NCBI RefSeq assembly: GCF_022163125.1
Contig: NZ_CP091881.1
Coordinates: 6,634,001 to 6,698,000, forward strand
Origin: Paenibacillus sp. HWE-109
Lineage (GTDB): Bacteria > Bacillota > Bacilli > Paenibacillales > NBRC-103111
Reading direction: 5' to 3'
DNA length: 64,000 bases
A program made the translations under genes and the position numbers. This document shows positions 42,176-51,007 of this stretch, piece by piece; the first letter of the stretch is position 1; each line of letters begins with the position of its first letter. The notes beneath the pieces were generated by a model. The model was not told the DNA's origin, made no database searches, and saw nothing but the letters and a program-made list of their open reading frames with translations.

Positions 42176-45100
42176 ATGAATGTGAACCATCCTATTGAAC
42201 AATCTGCCTCTGATTTAACACTCAGGGCATTCATGAATGAGCAAACAGGGATGAACCCTGCTGATTTCCTCGTATATGCCAGGGCAGCTGCAGCCTGTGT
42301 CTGGAAACTGCATCTTCAGCAGTCCATTCATCTCGATTTACGGCCAGAGCAAATTGGTGTTATTGCGAACGGGAAAGAGATTTATCTGCACGATTCCGTC
42401 TATGCGATACATCGCTCTGATGAGGGCTATGTCCGTCCTGCTCGCTACGGCAATCTAGAAAACGGCCTGCCCTATTGCTCACCAGAACAAACAGGCAGAA
42501 TGCTGCGTACAGTAGATGAGCGAAGCGACTTATATTCTTTGGGTATTGTTTTCTATGAAATGCTGGCAGGTCGTCTGCCTTTCCAAGCCGACAATCCGCT
42601 GGAATTGATCTATATGCACCTGGCACAGAGCCCTCCGCCACTTCTGAATCTAACAACCCATTTGCCTGATGGACTTGTCTCGATTGTGATGAAGCTTTTG
42701 GAGAAAAATCCAGATAACCGTTACCAACATGCAGGTTTTCTGCTGGCTGATTTAGATAAAATTGAACGTGCTCACGATACCATTTTCATGGAACCGGGAT
42801 TTCACGGGAGAGAACTGGAAATCGCTACGCTGAAGCAAGCCTTCTATTCCGCTTGCTTGGGGTCAACAGAGATGGTATATGTCTCGGGTGAAGCCGGCAT
42901 CGGTAAAACTAGTTTGCTGGAAGAGATGTTTCGCAAACAACCGCATACGCGTAACTATTTCTATATCACCGGGAAGTTCGAACAACTCTCGAATGAGAGT
43001 CCCTACCATCCCATCATTCAAGCCTTTCGTGGATTAATGCGCCATTTGCTTGGGGAACGAAGGGAAGTATCTGAGCTGTGGCGGCTTAAACTGCAAGAAG
43101 CTTTGGGCTCCAATGCGAATGTCATTACGGCGATGATCCCTGAAGCTGAGCTGATTCTGGGTACCGTGCCAACTGCGGAAGAACTCCCGGCCCATGAATC
43201 AAAAAAACGCTTCATCTATGTTTTCCGCAAATTTGTCCAAGCACTGGCCTCCAAAGAGCATCCTCTCGTCCTCTTTATTGATGATTTGCAATGGGCGACT
43301 TCATCCTCTCTTCAGTTGATTCACGCACTGCTGAGCGATCCGGAATGCCAATATATGATGTTTGTCTGTGCTTATCGCCATACAGAAATAGACCCAGGCA
43401 AGCTGCCCGGATATGAAGCTGACGGGCATGTCACGGATCAAGCGGTTATTCGTCATATTCAGTTGTCTCCCTTGAGCCTTGCGCAAATGAACCGAATCGT
43501 TATGGAGGCGTTGAATAGCACTGCCAATACGACCCTGTCTTTGACCGAGCTGCTGTATCATCGGTCTGGCGGCAATCCGTTTCATTTCAAACAAATCCTG
43601 CTCCGCTTACAGGACGATAGCATTCTGGCATATAACCACGATAAACGATGCTGGCAATGGGATTTGGGCCGAATCATCGAGCAGGAACCCAGCTATGCCA
43701 TCGATGACTTGATCGAGCACAGGCTGAATCGTCTTTCCAGTGATGCACGGGAGCTTCTCACCGTTGCTGCCTGTGTAGGAAGTACCTTTCATCCACATCT
43801 TATAGTTCGCATTGCGAACTGCCATATCGATGATAGCTTTGCTGTTTGGTCCGCGATTGAAGCGGAAGGACTGATTTTGCCGATTGAAAGCGATAAATTT
43901 CGTTTTGCTCACGATAACATCCAACAATTAATCTACAATCAGATGGATCTTAACACCAAACAGGACACCCATATCCAAATAGGCCGCTGCATGAATGAGC
44001 AGAATGCCGAATATGGCGAGAATGCCTTCGATGTTGTCAACCACCTGAACAGAGGCTCGAAGCGAATATCAGACGGGCAGCAGCGGGTTCAACTCATCAG
44101 GTTAAATCTCGATGCCGGCAATCGTGCCAAGGCATCCTCCGCTTACGATAATGCTTTAGGGTATTTCGGCAAGGGGGTGGAACTGCTGTCATCGGAAGAT
44201 TGGAACCATGAATTCGAGCTGATCTTCGAACTGCATGCCCACAAGGCAGAGTGTGAATATCTGTGCGGCAATCATCAGAAATCGGACGAGGAGATTAGCT
44301 TCTTGCTCAGTCACGCACGCAATCCGATTGAACGCAGCAGGGTGCAAATGATCCGCATTATGCAGTACATTAACCAAGGCAAATATTTGGAAGGCACAGC
44401 TCTAGGTCTAGAAAGCCTACGGGAGCACCAGATTATCATTTCGCCCAATCCCGGCAAGTTTATGCTCCAGATGGAAGGGATGCGCATTGAGATATTGCTG
44501 CGTAATCGGTATGCCAGACTCGCTCAATTGGAGGAAATGTCGGATGCGGAGCGAATTGCCGCAATGAATCTAATTTTTGCGATTGTTCCTTCCACCTTCT
44601 TCACTAACAAAAAAGTATATTTTCTGCTGATGTGCAGGGCCATTCAACTATCGTTGAAACATGGGAACACACCTGTTTCAGCAGCTGTGTATTCCGCCTA
44701 CGGCATGATCTTGGGGAATACCCTGGGTAAATTCGATAAGGGCTATGCCATTTGCAAGGTCGGCGTGGAGCTTTCCGAACGTTACAATATCAATTCCATC
44801 AAAAGTAAAACCTATACCATGTTCGGTGGTGTACTCTGTCAATTTGCCGGAAACGCCCGTGAAGGAGACGTTTATTTAGCTAAAGCGCTGCGCTTTGGCA
44901 TGGATTCCGGCGACTATGTCTTTGCCAGCTACGCAATTGGCGCTCATATCAACTCGCTGTACACGAGAGCTCCATTAAGCGAATTAGCAAGAACGATTGC
45001 TGACTACATGACGGTGCTGGATACAACAAATGATGAATTTGTGAGGATGAACTTCTACCTGTACCAACAATTTATTCTTGCCCTTCAGGGAGGGACGAGC

Positions 45101-46606
45101 GCGCCGGGCTCATTCAACAGCGTTGGCTTTGAAGAAAAAGAGTTTTTAAACCGCACTCATCAGGAAGAGACTTCGGCTACTACCCTGTTTCAATATAGTG
45201 CATATAAGACGCAGCTTTATTATTTATTGGGCCAATATGAAGAAGCCATCCAATGGGCTCAGCAAGCAGAGCCCTACGAGGTTTATGCCACTCATTTGCC
45301 TCATTTGCCAATGTGCTTGTTTTATGGATTGCTCGCAGCAATGGCCCACTATTCACAGACCCGGATATGGTCTTATACGGAAAAAATCCTGCTGCGCCAG
45401 CTTCGACGTTTCAGCAATTGGGCAAAGGGAAGCCCAGCTAATTATCTGTCCAGGCACTATCTCCTCCAGGCCGAATTTGCACGGGTCTCTGGCGATTCGA
45501 CACTTGCTGAGGACCTGTATGACAAAGCCATCCGCGAGGCAAGAGAGCAAGGCGATCTGCAAGTGACCAGCCTTGCAGGCGAGCTTGCGGCCACCTTCTA
45601 CTGGGACCGCAACAAGAGAACGACGGCTTTCTTTTATTTGGAAACAGCGTCCCGGGGGTACAAGCAATGGGAAGTGCACATAAAGGCAGCTCAATTAGAT
45701 GCGCTCTTGCTGCATTGGCAGCAGCAAGAGGCAGCAGAACAAAGGTCTGAATATTTCCAACTGCCGACGGACCCGAGCGATGCTAAGCTGCATACAGGCG
45801 CAGCGAACTTCAAGAATGAGCCCCCTTCCGTTGACAGCTTCGATCTGGCAGCGCTTCTTCAAACAACGCAAGCCATTAAGAATCAGATGGATATAGATAC
45901 TGTTCTTATGCAAATCATGCATACCATTATGCAATATGCCGGCGCAAGCAAGGGAGCCTTGCTGACAGGCAGCAAGGATGTTCTGTATATTCAAGCCTTT
46001 GCAGATTCGGACGGGCAAGCTGTTCCATCCCCTACGGAAATGACGGATAGTTCCCTCTTGCCGGAAGGAATTGTCCGCTATGTCTTTCGCACTCAGGAAG
46101 ATGTCCACTATTCTGAAGGAGAGGAAAGTTGGCTGATTCATAACCCTTATATGGCGAAACATCGGCCTCAATCCGCTTTGTGCATCCCCTTAACCGTGCA
46201 TGGCAATATGCTTGGTATTCTGTACCTGGAAAACAAGCTGGCGAGCGGTGTATTCGCTTATGATCGCATGGAGGTGTTGGTGGCCATGGCATCTCATGGC
46301 ATATTGATGTGTGTGCTGCAAAGCTCGAATGAGCCTACTGATACCGAATTAGATATGGAGGAAGAAGCGCAGTTAATGCCCCATAGGGTAGAGGAACCTC
46401 TCACGGATCGTGAGCTTGAGGTCCTCGCCTTAGTAGCGGCTGGTTTGTCCAATAAGGAAATTGCCGATCATCTGATTATTGCCATAGGGACTGTGAAGGT
46501 TCATGTTAAAAATATTTTCGCCAAATTAAAGGTCAATCGGCGCACCAAAGCAATCGCTCAGGCCAAAGAGCTTAAACTTCTCGAAAAGAGCACGGGGCAG
46601 CTGTAA
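42176..46606 (+). CDS. Large regulator: pseudokinase, AAA ATPase, TPR-like, GAF, LuxR HTH
   Basis: 1476 residues. N-terminus (1-200) resembles only the C-lobe of a Ser/Thr kinase: HLDLRPEQI replaces HRDLKPEN, YCSPEQTGR is the APE region and SDLYSLGIVFYEMLAGRLPF follows. The N-lobe with the ATP-binding Lys is missing and no DFG is seen, so it is a pseudokinase. Next an AAA_16-type ATPase (Walker A GEAGIGKTSLL, Walker B LFIDDLQWA), a long helical TPR-like region (~620-1220), a GAF domain (~1270-1400) and a C-terminal LuxR helix-turn-helix (LTDRELEVLALVAAGLSNKEIADHL). Start ATG follows AGAGGTG. Divergent from the SLH unit. Confidence 0.9.
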   Translation: MNVNHPIEQSASDLTLRAFMNEQTGMNPADFLVYARAAAACVWKLHLQQSIHLDLRPEQIGVIANGKEIYLHDSVYAIHRSDEGYVRPARYGNLENGLPYCSPEQTGRMLRTVDERSDLYSLGIVFYEMLAGRLPFQADNPLELIYMHLAQSPPPLLNLTTHLPDGLVSIVMKLLEKNPDNRYQHAGFLLADLDKIERAHDTIFMEPGFHGRELEIATLKQAFYSACLGSTEMVYVSGEAGIGKTSLLEEMFRKQPHTRNYFYITGKFEQLSNESPYHPIIQAFRGLMRHLLGERREVSELWRLKLQEALGSNANVITAMIPEAELILGTVPTAEELPAHESKKRFIYVFRKFVQALASKEHPLVLFIDDLQWATSSSLQLIHALLSDPECQYMMFVCAYRHTEIDPGKLPGYEADGHVTDQAVIRHIQLSPLSLAQMNRIVMEALNSTANTTLSLTELLYHRSGGNPFHFKQILLRLQDDSILAYNHDKRCWQWDLGRIIEQEPSYAIDDLIEHRLNRLSSDARELLTVAACVGSTFHPHLIVRIANCHIDDSFAVWSAIEAEGLILPIESDKFRFAHDNIQQLIYNQMDLNTKQDTHIQIGRCMNEQNAEYGENAFDVVNHLNRGSKRISDGQQRVQLIRLNLDAGNRAKASSAYDNALGYFGKGVELLSSEDWNHEFELIFELHAHKAECEYLCGNHQKSDEEISFLLSHARNPIERSRVQMIRIMQYINQGKYLEGTALGLESLREHQIIISPNPGKFMLQMEGMRIEILLRNRYARLAQLEEMSDAERIAAMNLIFAIVPSTFFTNKKVYFLLMCRAIQLSLKHGNTPVSAAVYSAYGMILGNTLGKFDKGYAICKVGVELSERYNINSIKSKTYTMFGGVLCQFAGNAREGDVYLAKALRFGMDSGDYVFASYAIGAHINSLYTRAPLSELARTIADYMTVLDTTNDEFVRMNFYLYQQFILALQGGTSAPGSFNSVGFEEKEFLNRTHQEETSATTLFQYSAYKTQLYYLLGQYEEAIQWAQQAEPYEVYATHLPHLPMCLFYGLLAAMAHYSQTRIWSYTEKILLRQLRRFSNWAKGSPANYLSRHYLLQAEFARVSGDSTLAEDLYDKAIREAREQGDLQVTSLAGELAATFYWDRNKRTTAFFYLETASRGYKQWEVHIKAAQLDALLLHWQQQEAAEQRSEYFQLPTDPSDAKLHTGAANFKNEPPSVDSFDLAALLQTTQAIKNQMDIDTVLMQIMHTIMQYAGASKGALLTGSKDVLYIQAFADSDGQAVPSPTEMTDSSLLPEGIVRYVFRTQEDVHYSEGEESWLIHNPYMAKHRPQSALCIPLTVHGNMLGILYLENKLASGVFAYDRMEVLVAMASHGILMCVLQSSNEPTDTELDMEEEAQLMPHRVEEPLTDRELEVLALVAAGLSNKEIADHLIIAIGTVKVHVKNIFAKLKVNRRTKAIAQAKELKLLEKSTGQL

Positions 46607-46640
46607 CTAACGGTTGCGCGGTTGCCCCGGATAGAAAAAA

Positions 46641-46680
46641 GGGGCTTTCCCACAAGGCCAACAGACCTTGAGGAAGCCCC
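46641..46680. terminator. Terminator after the large regulator
   Basis: GGGGCTTTCCCACAAGG ... CCTTGAGGAAGCCCC, 17-bp imperfect stem preceded by an A-tract, so it can act on both strands. Confidence 0.8.
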
Positions 46681-46745
46681 CAAACCAATTCAATAACCCT
46701 TATTTGATCCCGGTATGCATCCTATATTTCGTTATCTACAGAACT

Positions 46746-46940
46746 CTAGCCTTCAATCAAGCGAGACGATCCATCGCCTTGGGTTTCATGGCCAGTTATC
46801 TGCTCTCTAACTATGGTCACTGTGCCTCCTTTGTTCGTCAGAGTCGTTTTCACGTCCCCGATCTTGCAATCTTCACAGATCCAATTGTTAGCTGACTTCC
46901 TAAACCCATCTGCCTTCCCACACTGCTCGCAAGTGATCAT
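46746..46940 (-). CDS. 64-residue zinc-ribbon microprotein under Fnr-type promoter
   Basis: Starts MITCEQCGKADGFRKSANNW and has a second CEDC, giving a four-Cys zinc ribbon (CxxC-x15-CxxC), followed by a short beta-rich tail. GAGG lies 6 nt before the ATG. A perfect Fnr box at -41.5 and a TATAGT -10 stand directly upstream (46975-47017), which supports a real, oxygen-regulated gene. No family recognised. Could bind nucleic acid or a partner enzyme. Confidence 0.7.
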   Translation of the reverse strand: MITCEQCGKADGFRKSANNWICEDCKIGDVKTTLTNKGGTVTIVREQITGHETQGDGSSRLIEG

Positions 46941-46974
46941 TGATCCTCAGCTCTCTTTCTGATAAGCTGCTTTT

Positions 46975-47017
46975 ACTATAGTCCTTTTAGCAGTAACCTT
47001 CTGTGAGAAATATCACA
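46975..47017 (-). promoter_or_regulatory. Class II Fnr promoter of the zinc-ribbon gene
   Basis: TGTGA-GAAATA-TCACA at 47002-47017 is a perfect Fnr/Crp-type inverted repeat. On the minus strand, -10 TATAGT lies at 46980-46975; with transcription starting near 46968 the box is centred at -41.5, the position of class II Fnr activation. Confidence 0.78.
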
Positions 47018-47031
47018 GTACAGAAGCATGA

Positions 47032-48144
47032 TCATTTCATCGGTATTGTCAAAGTCACAATCGTTCCTTCTCCCACTAAGGTGTCAATTGTTATATGACC
47101 GCCTGCACTCTTAGCTCTCTCTTCCATGCCAAACAAGCCTACCCCTTTGGCCAAGCTGTTTCTGGTAAAACCCTTGCCCCTGTCAGCGATTCGAACGACA
47201 ACAGAAGCGTCAACCTCATGAACGGATACACTGGCCTCTGAGACATCCGCATATTTAGCAATATTGGTAAGCGCCTCTTGAATCACCCGGTAGATCGTGG
47301 TTTCCTCAAGCGCGCCCAGTCGTCTTCGCAAGCTGCTGTCCAGCTTTACCTTGATCCCATAGTGATCCGCGTAATTTTCAATATACGTACGAATAGCCGG
47401 TACAACACCTAGATCATCCAAGACCGAAGGGCGGATCTGCCAAGCTAAACTCCGCACTTCTTCAATAATTCCGGAGACATTGTGCCTAAGGAGCGTTATA
47501 TCCGGGTTCGCAGTCTCCCCTTCTCCGATTAACCGATCCATCTGGATCAGCAAAGAATAGAGGCTCTGACCGATGCCATCATGCAGTTCACGGGAGAACT
47601 TCCGACGTTCTTCCTCCTGAATTTGCATAACCTGCGACATCATCTCCTTGAGCTCTTCTTCGACTCGTTTTAACTCCGTAACCTCATTGCGAATGGCGAG
47701 ATATTGATAAGATTTCCCATGCTCATCCACGAATGGCACGATGGTTGTATCTACCCAATAATAGCTTCCGTCCTTCGCTTTATTTTTGATCTCGCCGTGC
47801 CATACTTGTCCGGAGGAAATCGTTTGCCACAGATGAGACATAAAGGCTTGCGGGTGATAGCCGGAATTAATAATCCGATGATCCTGCCCCATCAGTTCAC
47901 TGCGGGGATATTTGGAGATTTCACAAAATTTATCATTCACATAGAGAATGATTCCTTTAGGGTCAGTAACCGCTACAATGGACGATTCGTCGAGCGCAAA
48001 TTTAACATTGGACAATTGTTTAAGTGACTGTCTTAGATCCTGTTGAAATACGGTGTCAGCGATATGTTCGTCAAGACGATCCAATAATTCGACGACATGT
48101 TCGCCAATAACATCCGGAAACTCCTTATCCAACGTCTCACTCAA
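47032..48144 (-). CDS. NreB-like sensor histidine kinase with PAS domain
   Basis: 370 residues, soluble: PAS at ~45-160 (SIVAVTDPKGIILYVNDKFCEIS, then the PAC segment), HisKA_3 dimerisation domain with RELHDGIGQSL (His188), and HATPase_c (ALTNIAKYADVSEAS, DRGKGF). Overlaps the response-regulator gene by 8 nt. Staphylococcal NreB holds an oxygen-labile [4Fe-4S] cluster on four Cys in PAS; here only one Cys is present in PAS, so oxygen sensing by that route is not expected. Signal may be nitrate via the NreA-like protein, or another PAS ligand. Confidence 0.9.
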   Translation of the reverse strand: MSETLDKEFPDVIGEHVVELLDRLDEHIADTVFQQDLRQSLKQLSNVKFALDESSIVAVTDPKGIILYVNDKFCEISKYPRSELMGQDHRIINSGYHPQAFMSHLWQTISSGQVWHGEIKNKAKDGSYYWVDTTIVPFVDEHGKSYQYLAIRNEVTELKRVEEELKEMMSQVMQIQEEERRKFSRELHDGIGQSLYSLLIQMDRLIGEGETANPDITLLRHNVSGIIEEVRSLAWQIRPSVLDDLGVVPAIRTYIENYADHYGIKVKLDSSLRRRLGALEETTIYRVIQEALTNIAKYADVSEASVSVHEVDASVVVRIADRGKGFTRNSLAKGVGLFGMEERAKSAGGHITIDTLVGEGTIVTLTIPMK

Positions 48145-48796
48145 AGTTCAACAGTCCTTTCTTCACAGCGAATTTCACTAATTCCGGTCTCGTCTTAAGC
48201 CCCAGCTTCTCCATCACATTGCTTTTATGCGACTCCACGGTTTTGACGCTGATGATCAATTGTTCGCCAATTTCTTTATTCGAGAAGCCTTTGGCAATTA
48301 GGCCCAATACTTCCTTTTCACGTTCGGAAAGGGATTCAAATGTATCTTTATTCTCACCGTGCTTCAATCGTTCTATATATTCATTCATGAGTCTCTTCGT
48401 TGCTGTTGGATATAAATAGGCGTTGCCCGCTGCAACAGAACGGATTGCGGTTAACAGTTCCTCATGCGGGGCGCTTTTCAAGATGTATCCGGAGGCGCCG
48501 ACATGAATGGCCCTGAATAAGTATTCGTCATCATCATGCATGGTCAGGATCAGAATGGCTAAATCAGGCATCAATCGCCTTAGTTCCGTTGTCGCGGTAA
48601 GCCCATCCATGCCAGCGGGCATATTAAGATCCATTAAAACGACATCCGGTTTCAGCAGCAGGGCTGCCTGAATTCCTTCTGCGCCATCGGCAGCTTCCCC
48701 GATGACTTCCATATTGTGCTTGCCATGGAGCAGCATCATTAAACCTGATCTCACTACGGCATGATCATCCACGACCAGAATCTTCAACGTCCCCAT
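48137..48796 (-). CDS. NreC/NarL-type response regulator
   Basis: 219 residues: receiver with D11/D12 pocket and phospho-acceptor D56 (VVLMDLNMP), and LuxR-type helix-turn-helix (LSEREKEVLGLIAKGFSNKEIGEQL, KTVESHKSNVMEKL). Partner of the kinase at 47032. By analogy with NreBC it would switch on nitrate/nitrite respiration genes, none of which are in this window. Confidence 0.92.
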   Translation of the reverse strand: MGTLKILVVDDHAVVRSGLMMLLHGKHNMEVIGEAADGAEGIQAALLLKPDVVLMDLNMPAGMDGLTATTELRRLMPDLAILILTMHDDDEYLFRAIHVGASGYILKSAPHEELLTAIRSVAAGNAYLYPTATKRLMNEYIERLKHGENKDTFESLSEREKEVLGLIAKGFSNKEIGEQLIISVKTVESHKSNVMEKLGLKTRPELVKFAVKKGLLNFE

Positions 48797-48877
48797 CCTC
48801 CTTGTAACCGGCTTATACGACCTGCCTTTACTCTATGCCCTAATCATAACAAAAATAAGGAACTCCCGTCAGGAATT

Positions 48878-49342
48878 TCATGTCGCAGTTTCATTGAGGA
48901 TGTCCTCTATGTAAGAAGCCACGGTATGAATCCTCCCTTGGACTGCTTGTATTTCACCAGGTTCAAATCTGGTTTGTTCCCGTTTCCCTATATATAGCAG
49001 ACCCAACATCCGATGACTTGAATTGGTCACTAGCGGGAAGGCAGCAGCGGACAGCAGACGTTCAGCAAGCATAACAGGACATTGAAGTCTTTCTTGATGA
49101 AGGCGAGGATTCGCATCATCCAGCTTAACCCATCGACCCAAGCGCAGAACAGCAGCGGCTAATCCAAGACCTACTTTTTTGATCACCATTTGTTGATACC
49201 GATCATTCCTGTTGCCCACGGCATACTTCCAGTAGCTGCGCCCTGTGTCATCAGGAAGAGGCGCCAACGCGATGAAATCGCTTGACGTCAAGCTTCGCAA
49301 AAGCTCCAGTTCTACTCCTATATGTACCTCTCTAATCGCCAC
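48878..49342 (-). CDS. NreA-like GAF domain protein
   Basis: 154 residues from a GTG start (VAIREVHIG) with AAGGAGGTG 6 nt before; the frame continues to 49393 without a better site. The single GAF domain has DFIALAPLPDDTGRSYWKYAVGNRNDRYQ and AAFPLVTNSSHRMLGLLYIGKRE, matching the layout of the staphylococcal nitrate receptor NreA. Next to the NreB/NreC-like pair, so a nitrate-sensing trio is likely. Confidence 0.8.
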   Translation of the reverse strand: MAIREVHIGVELELLRSLTSSDFIALAPLPDDTGRSYWKYAVGNRNDRYQQMVIKKVGLGLAAAVLRLGRWVKLDDANPRLHQERLQCPVMLAERLLSAAAFPLVTNSSHRMLGLLYIGKREQTRFEPGEIQAVQGRIHTVASYIEDILNETAT

Positions 49343-49508
49343 ACAGGGCACCTCCTTTTCAACGAAGCCAATCGAAATTTCCTTACCTACCATTGTAAAC
49401 GTATAGCTGCTTCTTGTAAGTCAGGGAAAACCCTGATTCCCGCATCAGGAAATGAAGCAGATATCCCTTGGCTTTCGCTAGGACATTGCCAGGAAAACAA
49501 GGGTTAGC

Positions 49509-49524
49509 TGTGATTTTCCTCACA
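49509..49524. promoter_or_regulatory. Perfect Fnr box between nreA-like and fnr genes
   Basis: TGTGA-TTTTCC-TCACA in the divergent region. No clear -10 falls at the class II distance on either strand, so it may act in class I position, as autoregulation, or on a weak promoter. Confidence 0.7.
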
Positions 49525-49632
49525 ACCACAATAAGGAGTTTCCCTCCAAAAGATCAGTAAAACTCCCGATAACCAAACATTAATAAAATCGGTATGATGG
49601 AGATAACAAGAAACGTTGAGGAGTTGGTCCCC

Positions 49633-50331
49633 ATGGCCTTGAATAAAGGGATTATGAATTTTTTCTCGGAAGAAAATTTCGAGAGACTGCAAAGCATTAT
49701 GTATGTCAAGCGTGCTGCTAAAGGGGATTTTTTATTCTGGGAAGGCGACACAGCAGATAAATTATATTACATCATCCAGGGCGGAGTTCGCATCACCAAA
49801 CTATCTGAAACGGGCAAAAGCTTCATTCTCTACCTGCACCAAGCAGGTGACTTATTCGGCCAGATCGATCCCTTTCAGAACTCGTTGCAGAGTTTTGGCG
49901 CAGAAGTGACGGAGGATAGTGAAATTGGCGTCATACAGCGCAAAGACCTTGAGGTCCTGTTATGGCAGCACGGCGACCTTGCGATTGAATTTATGAAATG
50001 GATGGGGCTCATGCACCGCATGACAGAAACGAAGTTTCGCGATTTAATGATGTATGGCAAGCCAGGCGCGCTCTGTTCTTTGCTCATTCGATTAAGCAAT
50101 TCGTACGGTGTGCCTCAAGGCGACAACATCTTGATTGACTACAAAATGAACAATTCCGAAATGGCAGATATGATTGGATCAACCCGGGAAAGCGTCAACC
50201 GCATGTTAAGTGATATGAAGAAGGAAGATGCCCTCGAATTCAACAATGGTCACATTGTCATTAAGGACGTGACTTACCTCCGCGATATCTGCCACTGCGA
50301 GAACTGCCCTATGGAGATTTGCCGCATGTAG
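49633..50331 (+). CDS. fnr: Fnr-type oxygen-responsive regulator (Crp/Fnr family)
   Basis: 232 residues from the ATG following GAGGAG. cAMP-binding-like beta roll (FLFWEGDTADKLYYIIQGGVRI), dimer helix, and helix-turn-helix NSEMADMIGSTRESVNRML. The C-terminus has C220, C222, C225 and C230; the last three form CxxCx4C, the motif that binds the [4Fe-4S] cluster in B. subtilis Fnr. Expected to bind TGTGA-N6-TCACA without oxygen; three such boxes lie in its neighbourhood. Confidence 0.92.
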   Translation: MALNKGIMNFFSEENFERLQSIMYVKRAAKGDFLFWEGDTADKLYYIIQGGVRITKLSETGKSFILYLHQAGDLFGQIDPFQNSLQSFGAEVTEDSEIGVIQRKDLEVLLWQHGDLAIEFMKWMGLMHRMTETKFRDLMMYGKPGALCSLLIRLSNSYGVPQGDNILIDYKMNNSEMADMIGSTRESVNRMLSDMKKEDALEFNNGHIVIKDVTYLRDICHCENCPMEICRM

Positions 50332-50340
50332 GCAGCTGCC

Positions 50341-50832
50341 TTACGACTGGGTATGAATGCTGCTGAGCAATTGGTTCGCAATCGGGAAAACCATCTCTTC
50401 TTCGGATGCCAGATGCTCAGATAATACCGAGCACGCCACACTAAGCAATGAGATTGCCTTTTTCAATTTAATACGATCTGCGCCCTTGCAGATATCCACA
50501 TATTCCAGAAATGAGCGGACGAATCGTTCCGCCTGTTTGTGATCTTCCTCCATCACCCACGTGGAGGTCAAGAATGTAGGCTCGACACCCATCTGCGCAT
50601 AATCGGCAAGTACAGGGAATACCTCCGCTTCCTCCCAATGCTCATGTGCCTCAAGCTGCTGCATGAAAGTTAGCATGTGTTTGCGAATTTCTTGAAGCAA
50701 TTGTTTGGATTCTTCCGAGCCGAGTATGGCAATCATGTGACTTGTCATTTCCTGAACATGATCAAGCTCTTTCTTTAAGGCGACATGTTCCTCCATGAAT
50801 CGTTCCAGAACCTTTTGAAGATCAATAACCAT
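50341..50832 (-). CDS. Hemerythrin-like domain protein
   Basis: 163 residues, four-helix HHE fold. Candidate iron ligands: H16 (FMEEHVALK), HEHWEEAEVFP, MEEDHKQAERF and LSEHLASEEEMVFP. AGGAGG-type site before ATG. Fnr-type promoter at 50865-50908. Such proteins bind oxygen or NO or help iron-sulfur repair; it converges on fnr with a 9-bp gap. Confidence 0.85.
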   Translation of the reverse strand: MVIDLQKVLERFMEEHVALKKELDHVQEMTSHMIAILGSEESKQLLQEIRKHMLTFMQQLEAHEHWEEAEVFPVLADYAQMGVEPTFLTSTWVMEEDHKQAERFVRSFLEYVDICKGADRIKLKKAISLLSVACSVLSEHLASEEEMVFPIANQLLSSIHTQS

Positions 50833-50864
50833 ACACTTATTCCTCCTTTGATCGCTGTGCTTAC

Positions 50865-50908
50865 ATTGTATGCCTTTCCTTCAATAATCTCTGTGAGGTG
50901 AATCACAG
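50865..50908 (-). promoter_or_regulatory. Class II Fnr promoter of the hemerythrin-like gene
   Basis: TGTGA-GGTGAA-TCACA near 50893-50908, and on the minus strand -10 TACAAT at 50870-50865. The box centre is at about -41.5/-42.5 from the predicted start. A weaker CGTGA-N6-TCACT follows near 50926 on the plus-strand side. Confidence 0.75.
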
Positions 50909-51007
50909 TGTTCTAAATACGTCTTCGTGACTTACATCACTGCAGCGTCGCGAAGCCGGGTTTACATTAGAACAGAAGGCATTCCGACCCTCATGGAGGT
51001 AATAGTT

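Noticed and set aside
42002..42202. 66-codon minus-strand frame in the SLH/regulator divergent region
   Set aside because: Overlaps the start and promoter region of the large regulator; no ribosome site.
50926..50941. Fourth Fnr box (CGTGA-N6-TCACT)
   Set aside because: One arm deviates and no promoter is at a fitting distance; kept only as a possible auxiliary site.
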